NCBI GenBank assembly: GCA_017617035.1
Contig: JAFZWV010000031.1
Coordinates: 1 to 64,000 of the forward strand
Length of the DNA: 64,000 nt
Origin: Bacteroidales bacterium
GTDB lineage: Bacteria; Bacteroidota; Bacteroidia; Bacteroidales; UBA932
Direction of reading: 5' to 3'
Below, in pieces: positions 16,378 through 26,274 of this stretch. Under the pieces are notes generated by a model. That model was given only the letters and a program-made list of their open reading frames with translations, did not search any database and was not told where the DNA came from. How positions within the stretch are numbered: the first letter of the stretch is position 1; every line of letters begins with the position of its first letter. The position numbers were made by a program, and so were the translations under genes.

Positions 16378-16404
16378 CGCGGCTTTTCAGCAAAGTTGGT
16401 TAGA

Positions 16405-18210
16405 ATGACAGATATCAGAAACATAGCTATTATCGCCCATGTCGACCACGGTAAGACTACCTTGGTGGACAGGATGATCTACCAGGCAAACCTGGTGCGC
16501 CAGCCCGAGAATCTCGGCCAGTTGATTCTGGACAACAACGATCTCGAGCGTGAGCGCGGAATCACCATCCTAGCAAAGAACGTCTCCGTGACCTACAAGG
16601 GCGTCAAGATCAATATTATCGATACTCCCGGCCATAGCGATTTCGGCGGAGAAGTCGAGCGCGTGCTCAACATGTGCGACGGCGTTCTTCTGCTCGTGGA
16701 TGCGTTCGAAGGCTGCATGCCCCAGACGCGTTTCGTGCTCCAGAAGGCCCTCCAGCTCGGAAAGAAACCGGTGGTAGTTGTGAACAAGGTCGACAAGCAA
16801 AACTGCCGTCCGGACGAAGTCCAGGAGGAGGTTTTCGACCTGATGTTCAATCTGAACGCTACCGAGGAGCAGCTCGATTTCAAGACGGTTTTCGGTTCGG
16901 CTAAGCAGGGCTGGATGTCGCTTGACTGGCGCAAGCCCGGAACCGACATCACCCCGCTGCTGGACGTGATACTCGAAGAAATCCCGGCCCCTGAAGTTGT
17001 TGAGGGAACCCCTCAGATGCTTATTTCCTCGCTCGAATACAGTCCGTACGTGGGCCGTATTGCAGTGGGAAAGGTGACGCGCGGTTCGATCAAAGCCGGT
17101 CAGCAGATCACCCTCTGCAAGCGCTACGATGTTTTCCAGAAGCAGAAGATCAAACAGCTCATGGTCTTCGAGGGCCTTGGAAAGACCGAGACCCAGGAGG
17201 TTCACTGCGGAGATATTTGCGCCGTAGTCGGTATTGACGGTTTTGAGATCGGCGATACAATAGCCGATTACGAGAATCCCGAGGCCCTGCCGCCCATCGC
17301 GGTAGATGAGCCTACGATGAGCATGCTCTTTACGATCAACAACTCACCCTTCTTCGGCAAGGATGGCAAGTACGTCACCTCGCGCCACATCAAGGAGCGC
17401 CTTGACAAGGAGCTCGAGAAGAACCTGGCCCTTCGCGTAAAGCCCGGCCTGACTGCGGATTCGTTCGTGGTCTACGGCCGTGGCGTTCTGCATCTCTCGA
17501 TTCTTATTGAGACCATGCGTCGCGAGGGATTCGAGCTTCAGGTAGGCCAGCCCAAGGTCCTCGACAAGATGATCGGAGGCCAGAGGTGCGAGCCTATCGA
17601 GGAGCTTTCGGTCGAAGTTCCTGAGCAGTTCGTGGGTGCCGCTATTGAGATTGCAACCCGCCGCAAGGGAGCGCTGATCCACATGGAGCCGAGAGGCGAC
17701 AGGACCCTGCTCGAGTTCGAGATTCCGACCCGCGGTCTCATGGGCCTGCGCAGCAATATGCTTACAGCAACCCAGGGCGAGGCCGTAGTGGCCCATCGCT
17801 ACAAGGAGTATCAGCCGTTCAAGGGAGAGATCGAGCGCCGTAACAACGGTTCGCTCGTCTCGCTCGAGACCGGTCAGGCGATTGCATACTCGATCAACAA
17901 GCTGCTCGACCGCGGTCGCTTCTTCGTGGAGCCCGGCGAGGAGATTTATGGTGGTCAGGTAGTGGGCGAGCATACACGCGAGCGCGACCTGAACATCAAT
18001 ATATGCAAGACAAAGAAACTCACCAACGTCCGCGCTGCCGGCTCGGACGAAAAGATAATTCTCCCTCCGGCCATTAAGTTTACGCTTGAGGAGGCTCTCG
18101 AGTATATCCAGGAAGACGAATTGGTTGAAGTGACCCCTCACCACATGCGTCTGCGCAAGATTTTACTCGATCCGCTGGCCCGTAAGAGAAATAGCGACGA
18201 TGAGGATTGA
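16405..18210 (+). CDS. typA: Ribosome-associated GTPase TypA/BipA
   Basis: A 601-residue translational GTPase that binds the ribosome and assists large-subunit assembly and stress adaptation. Domains: GTPase with AHVDHGKTT (about 11-19), DTPGHSDF and NKVD; a beta-barrel domain 2; EF-G-like domains III and V; and the TypA-specific C-terminal domain with EEALEYIQEDELVEVTP. ATG16405 (MTDIRNIAIIAHVDHGKTT) is the family start; an upstream open frame from 16228 overlaps the divergent gene and promoter and is rejected. The DUF177 gene overlaps its stop. Confidence 0.97.
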   Translation: MTDIRNIAIIAHVDHGKTTLVDRMIYQANLVRQPENLGQLILDNNDLERERGITILAKNVSVTYKGVKINIIDTPGHSDFGGEVERVLNMCDGVLLLVDAFEGCMPQTRFVLQKALQLGKKPVVVVNKVDKQNCRPDEVQEEVFDLMFNLNATEEQLDFKTVFGSAKQGWMSLDWRKPGTDITPLLDVILEEIPAPEVVEGTPQMLISSLEYSPYVGRIAVGKVTRGSIKAGQQITLCKRYDVFQKQKIKQLMVFEGLGKTETQEVHCGDICAVVGIDGFEIGDTIADYENPEALPPIAVDEPTMSMLFTINNSPFFGKDGKYVTSRHIKERLDKELEKNLALRVKPGLTADSFVVYGRGVLHLSILIETMRREGFELQVGQPKVLDKMIGGQRCEPIEELSVEVPEQFVGAAIEIATRRKGALIHMEPRGDRTLLEFEIPTRGLMGLRSNMLTATQGEAVVAHRYKEYQPFKGEIERRNNGSLVSLETGQAIAYSINKLLDRGRFFVEPGEEIYGGQVVGEHTRERDLNINICKTKKLTNVRAAGSDEKIILPPAIKFTLEEALEYIQEDELVEVTPHHMRLRKILLDPLARKRNSDDED

Positions 18211-18620
18211 TTTATTCTAAAATTTTGTTAACTTTGCAGCCCTTTGTAGTAAATCTGAACGATCTGGGCCGAGGCGTCAGCCAGCTCAGTCAGAGTGCAG
18301 GAAGAGAGTTCTTTGAGAGCTTCGGGAATCAGGAGATTCTTGATGCGGACATCAAGGTTGAGGCTTCTATCCACAACCGCGGTGTGTCAGTAGACGTTGA
18401 GGCGCAGATCAGCGGTACCGTTACAGTGCTGTGTGACCGTTGCCTGGAGAGGTTGGACATCCCGGTTGAGACAGAGTTCGAAGAGACGTACACCCCGGAG
18501 GGTGCCGAGCTCGATTTCAGCCAGGAAGTCTACGACTTCGTATGCATCGCATTACCCCTCCAGAGGGTCCACGAAGCCGGTGAGTGCAATCCGGAAACTA
18601 CAAAGTATTTGAGCAAATAA
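18207..18620 (+). CDS. DUF177 (YceD-like) protein upstream of rpmF
   Basis: A protein of up to 137 residues matching DUF177/YceD, which is nearly always encoded next to rpmF and is linked to rRNA/bL32 biogenesis. CDRCLERLDIPV (about 72) is the usual cysteine pair region. The start is uncertain: TTG18207 overlaps the typA stop by 4 nt (TTGA), which favours coupling, whereas TTG18234 would begin just before QPFVVNLNDLG and lies inside a -7-like box. I prefer 18207. rpmF follows after 20 nt. Confidence 0.82.
   Translation: MIYSKILLTLQPFVVNLNDLGRGVSQLSQSAGREFFESFGNQEILDADIKVEASIHNRGVSVDVEAQISGTVTVLCDRCLERLDIPVETEFEETYTPEGAELDFSQEVYDFVCIALPLQRVHEAGECNPETTKYLSK
18229..18236 (+). promoter_or_regulatory. 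Possible internal -7 box TAACTTTG
   Basis: It matches TAnnTTTG at the start of the DUF177 gene and could drive DUF177-rpmF-tRNA-Arg separately from typA. It overlaps possible coding sequence, so confidence is low. Confidence 0.35.
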
Positions 18621-18640
18621 TAATTTAAAAAGTATAAGAA

Positions 18641-18823
18641 ATGGCACATCCGAAACACAAATTCTCCAAGCAGAGAACAGCAAAGAGGCGTACGCACGAC
18701 TTCGCTCCCGTACCTACCCTCGCAACTTGCCCTAACTGTGGCGCTACCGTCATTGCTCATCGCATTTGCCCTGAGTGCGGTTACTACCACGGACGTCAGA
18801 TTATCGAAAAGAGCGCTGAATAA
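18641..18823 (+). CDS. rpmF: Ribosomal protein bL32
   Basis: A 60-residue basic protein of the large ribosomal subunit. It has the typical start MAHPKHKFSKQRTAKRRTHD and the zinc-ribbon cysteines CPNCG and CPECGYY. Its stop lies within the loop of a small hairpin ending in a T run. The DUF177-rpmF pair is conserved across bacteria. Confidence 0.97.
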   Translation: MAHPKHKFSKQRTAKRRTHDFAPVPTLATCPNCGATVIAHRICPECGYYHGRQIIEKSAE

Positions 18824-18836
18824 TCGCTCTTTTTTA
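18808..18836 (+). terminator. Short hairpin at the rpmF stop codon
   Basis: AAAGAGCG and CGCTCTTT pair around CTGAATAAT, followed by T residues. The loop contains the rpmF stop. It may only partly stop transcription, since tRNA-Arg begins 6 nt later without an obvious own promoter. Confidence 0.6.
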
Positions 18837-18841
18837 GACGC

Positions 18842-18913
18842 GGCTCCTTAGTTCAACGGATAGAACGGAGGTTTCCTAAACCTTAAATAGTGGTTCGATT
18901 CCACTAGGGGCTA
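18842..18913 (+). tRNA. tRNA-Arg(CCT)
   Basis: A 72-nt tRNA. The acceptor GGCTCCT pairs with AGGGGCT through two G-U pairs, the D loop has GTTCAACGGAT, the anticodon loop contains CCT, and the T loop is TTCGATT. No CCA is encoded. A hairpin terminator follows. Confidence 0.92.
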
Positions 18914-18915
18914 CG

Positions 18916-18950
18916 ATAAAGCCTGCCAGAGATGGCGGGCTTTATTCTTT
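18916..18950. terminator. Bidirectional terminator between tRNA-Arg and pbpC
   Basis: ATAAAGCCTGCCA and TGGCGGGCTTTAT form a 13-bp stem (one G-U) with loop GAGA, then TCTTTT. It overlaps the pbpC stop codon on the other strand, so it may serve both converging transcripts. Confidence 0.75.
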
Positions 18951-21077
18951 TATGCTGAATCTTACAGAAACGGTCTCTCCATTGTCGTCGACGACCGTGA
19001 GGACATGGGGGCCGACTCCAGGGGAGAGGTGGAGCTGGTGTATGAAGCGCGTCTCGCCAACGAAACTACCGTCTAGGTGCCACCATAGAGTAGTCTGGGA
19101 GTCGCGGTGGGCGACCCTGAAGACGGCGCCTTCGATCTCGCCGGAAAGCTGGCGGGGGAGGGAAAGGGCCGCGCCGGGTGCAGGGTAGATAAACTCCATG
19201 ACTGCGGAAGATGTGCGCACATTAGTGGCATACTCCGGATGGTGGGGCTTATAGAACCATTCCATGGTCGGCGGGAGAGTGAAGTGGCCGCCGGAGTGGT
19301 AAGGACAAGCCTCGCTGTCGAGTCCGGCCTCGGGAAGCAGGACGGAAATGGTCTCAGGGCATTCCGGGCCGGCGAGATAGCCTGAGCGCGCGCAGACCTC
19401 GGCATAGACTCCGCCGGAGGGCTCTGCAAACCAGCCCGCGCTTTCGGGCAGCAGATTCAGGATATCGAACATTGCCGGGCCCGCTGCGCGCGCTCCAGTA
19501 AGCCCCGGAACTCCAGCGCCGTCGGCATTCCCGGCCCACACGCCTATCGTGTATTCGGGCGTCATGCCTATGGCCCAGGCGTCGCGGAAGCCGTAGCTCG
19601 TTCCCGTTTTCCATGCCGCCTTGCGAACGGAGCTGATCAGCCTCCAGTCCAGCTGGTCCGGCCGGTTCACCTCCTTCAGCGCCTCGAAGGTGTGCCAGAG
19701 CGCTACCGGTCGGTCGGCGGCATAGCTCCTGACCATGGCGCTATAAGCGGCCGTAATCTCGGACAGCCTGCCCTCCGCGCCGCCGAGAATCAGCGAAAGC
19801 CCGTAATGCTGCGAGGGCTGGCTCAGGGTCGTCAGCCCCATCGCGCGAAGGTCGTCGTAGAAGCGCTCAACACCGTACTTGCGAAGTAGGAAGACCGCCG
19901 GCACATTGAGCGAGCGGGCCAGCGCCTCTCCGGCCGGAACGGCGCCGTAAAACTGCCGGTCGAAGTTCTGGGGCGCGAAACCGCCCATGTTCACTGGTAC
20001 GTCGGGCAGAAGCGTCTGAGGCAGAATGGTCCCCGCTTCGAGCGCTCGCGCGTAAAGGAAAGGCTTCAGGATGCTGCCGGTGGAGCGTGGCGCCGACGCG
20101 ATGTCGACCTGGCGGCCATGGCGTTCGCGTTCGGGCGAAGAATTCCCGACATAAGCTACTACCGCCCCGGATTTATTGTCGATAATCACTGCCGCCATGT
20201 CGGCCACTCCGTCGGCGGCCAGAGCGTCGGAGCGTCTGCGGACGGCCTCTTCGACCGCACGCTGCAGGTCGAACCTGATGGTCGAGCGAGTCCTCACGCC
20301 CTTGGGCGCATTCTCAACGAAGTGCGACGCGTAAGAGGGAAGGGGCAGCGGCTCGCCGGGCAGCGGCTCTTCCACCGCCTCGGCGTATGTGTCGGCGTCG
20401 ATATCGCCATGGTCCATGAGCCTGGCCAGCAGGCGGTTGCGCTTGAGCCTCAGTCCTTCGTCGGACCGGCCGGGATGAATGGACGACGGGGCATTCGGTA
20501 GCACGGCCAGGGTCGCTGCCTCAGCCCACGAGAGTTCCTCTGGAGGGCGGCCGAAATAGCGCCATGCAGCAGCGTCCAGCCCCACGACATTGCCCCCGAA
20601 CGGGGCGTTCGACGCGTAGAGGGCGAGGATGGCCCGCTTCGAGCAGCGCAGCTCGAGCCTGGTAGCCATGAACGCCTCGACTATCTTTTGCCATACAGTC
20701 CTACGCTTGCCGCGGGAGAGCCTGATTACCTGCATGGTGATGGTGCTGCCGCCGCTGACGACTCTGCCTGAGCGGGAGTTGTCGCGGAGCGCGCGCACGA
20801 TGGCCGACGGGTCAACTCCGGGATGGCGGTAGAACCGCCGGTCCTCGAACTGGACCAGGGCAGTGGCGAACCTCTCCGGGACTGAGTCCCTCGGAGGGAA
20901 GCGCCACTGCCCGTCGGCCGCAATGCGCGCGCCCAGAAGCTCTCCCTCCGCACTCTCAACGACAGTGCTGTATGGAGTCCCGCGGAACAAGTCGCGCGGA
21001 AGACAGAATATCCACAAAAGCAGTAGCCCGGCCAGAATAGACCAGGCTACATACTTTATGCGGAACCGAAACTTCAT
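18942..21077 (-). CDS. pbpC: Penicillin-binding protein 1C
   Basis: A 711-residue bifunctional peptidoglycan synthase anchored by one N-terminal membrane helix. The GT51 transglycosylase has E78 in FEDRRFYRHPGVD and GGSTITMQ (109-116). The transpeptidase has S335xxK338 (SILK), S389-L-N391 and K490-T-G-T. The last 90 residues match the BiPBP_C domain. It overlaps the stop of the alpha-2-macroglobulin gene by 4 nt; this pbpC pairing is conserved from E. coli (yfhM) and suggests protection coupled to wall repair. Confidence 0.94.
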   Translation of the reverse strand: MKFRFRIKYVAWSILAGLLLLWIFCLPRDLFRGTPYSTVVESAEGELLGARIAADGQWRFPPRDSVPERFATALVQFEDRRFYRHPGVDPSAIVRALRDNSRSGRVVSGGSTITMQVIRLSRGKRRTVWQKIVEAFMATRLELRCSKRAILALYASNAPFGGNVVGLDAAAWRYFGRPPEELSWAEAATLAVLPNAPSSIHPGRSDEGLRLKRNRLLARLMDHGDIDADTYAEAVEEPLPGEPLPLPSYASHFVENAPKGVRTRSTIRFDLQRAVEEAVRRRSDALAADGVADMAAVIIDNKSGAVVAYVGNSSPERERHGRQVDIASAPRSTGSILKPFLYARALEAGTILPQTLLPDVPVNMGGFAPQNFDRQFYGAVPAGEALARSLNVPAVFLLRKYGVERFYDDLRAMGLTTLSQPSQHYGLSLILGGAEGRLSEITAAYSAMVRSYAADRPVALWHTFEALKEVNRPDQLDWRLISSVRKAAWKTGTSYGFRDAWAIGMTPEYTIGVWAGNADGAGVPGLTGARAAGPAMFDILNLLPESAGWFAEPSGGVYAEVCARSGYLAGPECPETISVLLPEAGLDSEACPYHSGGHFTLPPTMEWFYKPHHPEYATNVRTSSAVMEFIYPAPGAALSLPRQLSGEIEGAVFRVAHRDSQTTLWWHLDGSFVGETRFIHQLHLSPGVGPHVLTVVDDNGETVSVRFSIKE

Positions 21078-24000
21078 CGGGTCACGACTGCGGTGCCGGA
21101 GGCTGTGTTACCGTTTACGGTAGTGTCATACATGGCCGATACGACTGTAGCTGGCAGTGTATATGTACCCTCGTAGGCGGCGCGCAGCTGAACCGTAAAT
21201 GTCTTGGAGCGCTTGGAAGGAAGTCCGAAGAACCAGTCTACGCGCAGGTCGCGTATGTCTTTGTAGTCATAGCCTTCTTCTTCGCCGCCGATTATACGGT
21301 CGTTGACTATTTCCCAACCTGAAGGAATGGCGAAACTGAGCGCCAGGTTGTTGAAGGATCTTGCGCCGGCCTGGTTGGTAACCTTAATTACCGCACGGAA
21401 TCTGGTGCCCTGCTGGAGGGAAGCCGGATTGATTGCATTACCGTCTTCTCCAAGATACTGGACAGCTACTGCGAGTCCGTTGGAGACGGCGTTGGTGACG
21501 CTGTGGCGTGAGGTTAGAGATGTTGTAATATAGAGCGGGCCGTCGGAAAGGTTCTCAACTGCAGTATCTGCGCTGACGGGGACCTTCTCGAACGATGCCG
21601 CGCTGACTATCTCCTTGCCATGGATCTTGGCCTTGATGGTCTGGGTGGGCACTTTCTCAAAGAGATGACCATATGCAATCGCCGCAAATGCGCTTTCCTG
21701 GGTGGAGAGGCTGCGCTCGGGCAGGGACTCCTGCGCCAGTGTAAGAGCATCGCTGAGGCGGCCGGAAAGGGCAAGAGCGCTGAGGGCTATCATTCTGTCG
21801 CGGAAGGATCCGCCGAAGGTCAGTTCGTCGGTTTCGTAGTCGGGGAAGTTGCGGCCTATGCCATCGATGATGGTGCCGGCGACTTTCTGCTTACCTGCGA
21901 GCGAATAAGCTGCGGCAAGCATCCACGAAGCCCTGTCTCCAAGATTGGAGGCTTCGCGCAGCCTGTTCATGGCGGCGGAAGCGTCCACTCCGGCGACTAC
22001 CTGAGTGTATAGCCTGTAGGCCTGATCGAGGTTGCTGAAGTATTTATTGCCGACCAGACGGAAAGCGCGCGAGGTCTTGCTCTGGTAGCTCTTCCATGAA
22101 CTGAGAACGCCGGAATTGACCTCGAACCCGGCCTTCGACGCCTCGGTTAGGAACTGGCCTGCCATTGAGGAAACCCAGCTGTATGAAGAACCGCCGCTCC
22201 AATAGGCGAATCCACCGTCGGAGCATTGTCTGGCATACAGCGAGTTGATGATCTTCTCTATGATTTCCCTTGCTTCGGCGGCATCCTGTTCGCTCATCAG
22301 AGGCAGGAGATGGAGGAAGGTAAGACCCTTGGCCGAAAGCTGTTCGCTGCAGGAGTAAGGGTATTTCTTCATGTCTGCGAACATGGCGTGGACATCCAGG
22401 GCGGGGAAGACCGAAAGCTGGGCCATGCTTCCTGCTTCTACGGCTGCCGATTCGCCCTGCTGAAGAACGAAGCGTTTGACATCGGTGACTTCAGGGTTGG
22501 GGTTGGAAACCTGCAGAGAGATGGTTTCATGGGTTTTGTGGCCGCCGGCCTTGGCGTTGACGGTAATCTCGGCCGGGCCTTCTGCATCCTGGGCCTTGAG
22601 GCTGAAGTGGATCAGTTTGTCGCCAGTCGACTCGAACTTCACTTTCTGGCTCGAACCGCCTACTATCTTGACCGGTCCGGCTACCTTGAGCTCGACGTTC
22701 GCTTCCTTGAGACCATCTTCCATGGCGAAGACGTTCACAGGGACACTAACCTGCTCGCCCGATCCAAGGGCGCGGGGCAGGGTAGTGACGACCATAAGCG
22801 GGGACTGAACAGGGACGGTGGCGTCCGTAGCACCATAAGCGCCGTCATGGCCAGCTATGACCATGACCCTGACGCTGCCTACGTACATTGGAAGCTGGAG
22901 TTCGAGTTTGTCTGCGCCGCTCTTAACCGTTCTCGGGCCCTGATAGAGCACTACCGGATTGAAGCGGTTGTCTTTCCTGGCGCTGACAACGGCCTCTTCG
23001 TCGCCGCCGATAGAGGCCAGCGATGCGAATCTGCCGCTCCATGCGCCGACTACGTTGTCGAACATGTCCCAGGTCTTGACGCCCAAGGCTTCGGGCTTGT
23101 ACATGTGTGACCACGGATTCGGGGTCTTGAAGGCGGTGAGATCCAGCAGACCTTCGTCGACGATGGCGAGGGTGTAGGTCATGGGCTTACCGTTCTTTTC
23201 GGAAACGCTGACCGTGAACTTCTCCTCAGGCCTGATGACATCGGGCAGGGTTACCACGGGCTGCAGGTGCGACTCGGGGTCCTCCACCAATATGCGCTTG
23301 ATGCCGTACATCCTCAGAGGCAGGTCGTTGGAGCTGGCACCGTAAGGCTGGACGAGAGTGAGGTTGACGTAGAAGTTCGGAGCCATGTCGGAGGTGACGG
23401 TGAAACTGTAAGGAGTTTCGGCCTCGCTGGTCGGCACCCACTTCCTGTCGATGATTCCGGTAGAGTTCTCGAGCGAGACCAGAGCCTGGGCGTCTTTCGC
23501 CGCAGGGATGTAGATGGTCGCTTTTTCGCCTACTGCATACGAAGATTTATCCGTGCTGAAACTGAGCATGGTGATGGCTTCAGGGTCTTTCCTGTCCGCC
23601 CTGCCGCGGAACTCGGGCCAGTCGGCAGTGAAAGCAGCGGTACTTACGTGGCCGGAGACTTTATCCCTGACGAGGACCATGAAACGGCCCCAATCGGGAT
23701 AGTTCAGACGGAACTTAATATTGCCGTCCTGCTTGCCGGAAACGAAGGTTCCGCCAGAGACCTTCTCCACAGAAGATCCGCTGATCCATGTGTCGAGATC
23801 GGTGCCGGGGTTGTCCCACCACCAGTTCCAGCCGAGTTTGTAAACTGCGTATTCAATTTTGTGGTCTTTCACCCTGTCGCCGTCGGAATCGAGAACTGCA
23901 ACCTGAATGTTGTGGTCCTTATCTGTCTCGAGATACTCTCCGTCGGGGATTCGGATTCCCACATATGAACTGTATGGGGAGAATGGGAGAGTCACGGTAG

Positions 24001-26185
24001 TGAAACTCTCGTCTCCGCCGCTTTCCTGGACTGAAGTCACAACCAGAGCCTGAAGCATGCCGGGAGCATTTTTCGCCTCTGGAAGCTTGATGGTGGTAGT
24101 GAGTTCTCCAGCCGCCGAGAGCTTCTTTTCGTAAAGAACTGACTCCGAGGTCGAGAACTGGTTCGCACCGTTCGTAAAGACGTACTTTTCGAAACCCTTG
24201 AATGGTGCTCCTGAGAGTTTCTTCAGGGTCATGCGCGCGCTGGCCGGGCAGTTCCCTGCGACGCCGCCCGCGAGCCAGCGCGCCTGGGTACTGACGGTAA
24301 GATCCGTACCGGCCCTAAGCACCTGTTCTTCGTCGAGCGAGGTTGTTATCTTGAGCCTGTTGGGCTTGATAGTCTCGATATGGAGGGTTTTATGGAAGCT
24401 GCCGTTTCCTACCTTGAAATATGCATTCCAATAGCCGGTAGGATCGCTGTCTTTAGTCGGGATATCGAAGGAGAAGAAACCGTCCAGGCTCCTTCTGACC
24501 AACTTCGTATAGAACTGGCCTTCGGGTGTGTAAACCTCAAGAGTGGCGGGGTGTCCGTCTGGCAGGGCATGGCCCTTGTCCTGGACTATTGCTGCGACAT
24601 GGAGAGTATCACCAGGTCTCCACACGCCTCTTTCTCCGTAGATAAAGGCCTTGAGTCCTTCCTGAAGGACCTGACCACCTACGTCGAAGCGGCTGACGGA
24701 GCGCTCGCCAGATAACTTTAGATATGCGACGCTGCCGCCTGCTTTGGCTACTACCGCGAACGGTCTGTGAGACACTTTAACCTGGGCAAGTCCATCGCCG
24801 CCTGTCTTTACGGTAGCGAGAGTCTGAAGTTGATAGTCGACCACCTCGATAGACACACCGCCGAGCGGACGGGCAGTCATCAGGTCGGTTGCGGCAATCC
24901 AGAGGTCGTCGCCATCGGCATATCCGGCCATCAAGCCTATGTCGGATGCTAGGAGCATGACGCCAGGGAAGCGGTCGCCGTCCATGTAGTACGATGGCTT
25001 CTCGGGATTGTCGGCTTCTTTCCAGTCGTATTCGCTCCAATCGTAGTAGTTGTCCCAATACCATGGATTCTGTTTATCCCATTCAGCTTCGTCTGCCTTG
25101 GAAGGCTTTCCGTCAAGGGCGGCAGTGCTGCGCATGGGTTGCTTCCCGCCGTAGAGGCTCTGGTCCAGACGGAAACTCAGGCGTACGCTATAGATCGCTC
25201 CGGGTTCCTGCTTGAAAAGACCGCTGAGATCCAGGCCATGGTTGTTCCACTGGTGGAGATTCTCGGCCTCGAGAGGTATGTCTCCTCTGTAGACCAGGCG
25301 CCCGCTTCGACGCAGGTCGGAATGGCCGTTAAAATCATTATCCTGAAGGAACATAAGGACGTTGTTCTCATAAATCTTGATAATCCTGACCTCCACTGCG
25401 CTTAGGTTGACTGCCTTGAAGGGGAGTATGAGATTCTTTCCGGGGAGGATGTTTCCGCTGACAAGGAGTTCCACTGCAGGCTTTTCCCACTCCATTTTGT
25501 ATGTGCGAGAGAAATCCGCCCCAAGACTGTTTCCTGCGGCATCCTTTACTCCCTTATCGACCGTAAGGGTCATAGTTTCTTTCCTGCCTTCGAAATAAAC
25601 AGTGACCAGCGAATCCTGGACCTGAATATAGCTTCGTGTGACACCCTGAAGTTCTACCATACCCTTGTTGTTGGCGTTAACCGGCGGAGCACTGAAGATC
25701 AGGTCTATACGGCTGTCGGCGAGCTTCGCGCTTACGACACGGAATACATCCTTAGGCGCAGCGACTTCTTCCTCTTCGGCTGTCTCCACTATTGGCTTTC
25801 TTGCCGTAAAGCCGAAAGAGAAGGTCTGCGGTGCTCCGGGATGAGTGCTGCCCAGGACCTTTCCGAGTTGGAACTCAGCTTTGTAGGTCTGGCCGGCTAC
25901 CAGCGAGTCGGGTTTAAAGGTAACCAGGCTTCCGCTCTTCCAGATGGTTTTTCCGCTTATTTTCGGGCTGAAACTGAACAGCCCGTCTGTAGGTTGATAG
26001 GCTGCATCTTGAGCAAGCTCAACCATGATGGTTGCGCTCTGGTTGACAAGGCCGCCGGTATATGCATTTATGTACTCTGCATACTCGGCCGCTGCCGGTT
26101 CTGATACCTTTTGCTGCGGTTTGGGGTTGCAAGAAGCCACGATTGCAGCCATGATCATGATGGCGAGGAAAAGATTGTTGCGCAT
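21074..26185 (-). CDS. Alpha-2-macroglobulin family lipoprotein
   Basis: A 1703-residue lipoprotein (cysteine in IVASCNPKP) of the bacterial alpha-2-macroglobulin family (YfhM-like), thought to trap proteases that break into the periplasm. It contains several macroglobulin beta domains (MG1-MG7), the A2M region GPRTVKSGADKLELQLP, the thioester motif C1279-S-E-Q intact, and an alpha/alpha-toroid TED domain after it. An intact thioester puts it with covalent-trapping members. It is encoded directly before pbpC with a 4-nt overlap. Confidence 0.93.
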   Translation of the reverse strand: MRNNLFLAIMIMAAIVASCNPKPQQKVSEPAAAEYAEYINAYTGGLVNQSATIMVELAQDAAYQPTDGLFSFSPKISGKTIWKSGSLVTFKPDSLVAGQTYKAEFQLGKVLGSTHPGAPQTFSFGFTARKPIVETAEEEEVAAPKDVFRVVSAKLADSRIDLIFSAPPVNANNKGMVELQGVTRSYIQVQDSLVTVYFEGRKETMTLTVDKGVKDAAGNSLGADFSRTYKMEWEKPAVELLVSGNILPGKNLILPFKAVNLSAVEVRIIKIYENNVLMFLQDNDFNGHSDLRRSGRLVYRGDIPLEAENLHQWNNHGLDLSGLFKQEPGAIYSVRLSFRLDQSLYGGKQPMRSTAALDGKPSKADEAEWDKQNPWYWDNYYDWSEYDWKEADNPEKPSYYMDGDRFPGVMLLASDIGLMAGYADGDDLWIAATDLMTARPLGGVSIEVVDYQLQTLATVKTGGDGLAQVKVSHRPFAVVAKAGGSVAYLKLSGERSVSRFDVGGQVLQEGLKAFIYGERGVWRPGDTLHVAAIVQDKGHALPDGHPATLEVYTPEGQFYTKLVRRSLDGFFSFDIPTKDSDPTGYWNAYFKVGNGSFHKTLHIETIKPNRLKITTSLDEEQVLRAGTDLTVSTQARWLAGGVAGNCPASARMTLKKLSGAPFKGFEKYVFTNGANQFSTSESVLYEKKLSAAGELTTTIKLPEAKNAPGMLQALVVTSVQESGGDESFTTVTLPFSPYSSYVGIRIPDGEYLETDKDHNIQVAVLDSDGDRVKDHKIEYAVYKLGWNWWWDNPGTDLDTWISGSSVEKVSGGTFVSGKQDGNIKFRLNYPDWGRFMVLVRDKVSGHVSTAAFTADWPEFRGRADRKDPEAITMLSFSTDKSSYAVGEKATIYIPAAKDAQALVSLENSTGIIDRKWVPTSEAETPYSFTVTSDMAPNFYVNLTLVQPYGASSNDLPLRMYGIKRILVEDPESHLQPVVTLPDVIRPEEKFTVSVSEKNGKPMTYTLAIVDEGLLDLTAFKTPNPWSHMYKPEALGVKTWDMFDNVVGAWSGRFASLASIGGDEEAVVSARKDNRFNPVVLYQGPRTVKSGADKLELQLPMYVGSVRVMVIAGHDGAYGATDATVPVQSPLMVVTTLPRALGSGEQVSVPVNVFAMEDGLKEANVELKVAGPVKIVGGSSQKVKFESTGDKLIHFSLKAQDAEGPAEITVNAKAGGHKTHETISLQVSNPNPEVTDVKRFVLQQGESAAVEAGSMAQLSVFPALDVHAMFADMKKYPYSCSEQLSAKGLTFLHLLPLMSEQDAAEAREIIEKIINSLYARQCSDGGFAYWSGGSSYSWVSSMAGQFLTEASKAGFEVNSGVLSSWKSYQSKTSRAFRLVGNKYFSNLDQAYRLYTQVVAGVDASAAMNRLREASNLGDRASWMLAAAYSLAGKQKVAGTIIDGIGRNFPDYETDELTFGGSFRDRMIALSALALSGRLSDALTLAQESLPERSLSTQESAFAAIAYGHLFEKVPTQTIKAKIHGKEIVSAASFEKVPVSADTAVENLSDGPLYITTSLTSRHSVTNAVSNGLAVAVQYLGEDGNAINPASLQQGTRFRAVIKVTNQAGARSFNNLALSFAIPSGWEIVNDRIIGGEEEGYDYKDIRDLRVDWFFGLPSKRSKTFTVQLRAAYEGTYTLPATVVSAMYDTTVNGNTASGTAVVTR

Positions 26186-26224
26186 AGTCCTTAGTGTTTA
26201 TTCCTCTAAATTAGCAATAAAAAA

Positions 26225-26256
26225 TAAAAAGACCCGCCTTGAGGCGAGTCTTTTTA
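26225..26256. terminator. Terminator of the SusE/F-like lipoprotein gene
   Basis: AAAAAGACCCGCC and GGCGAGTCTTTTT pair (one G-U) around TTGA, with A and T tracts on both sides. It lies downstream of the minus-strand gene ending at 26275. Confidence 0.8.
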
Positions 26257-26274
26257 AAGAATGAGCGTTTCGGA

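Noticed and set aside
16228..16404. An N-terminal extension of typA
   Set aside because: The region holds the divergent promoters and part of the opposite gene; the conserved TypA start is at 16405.
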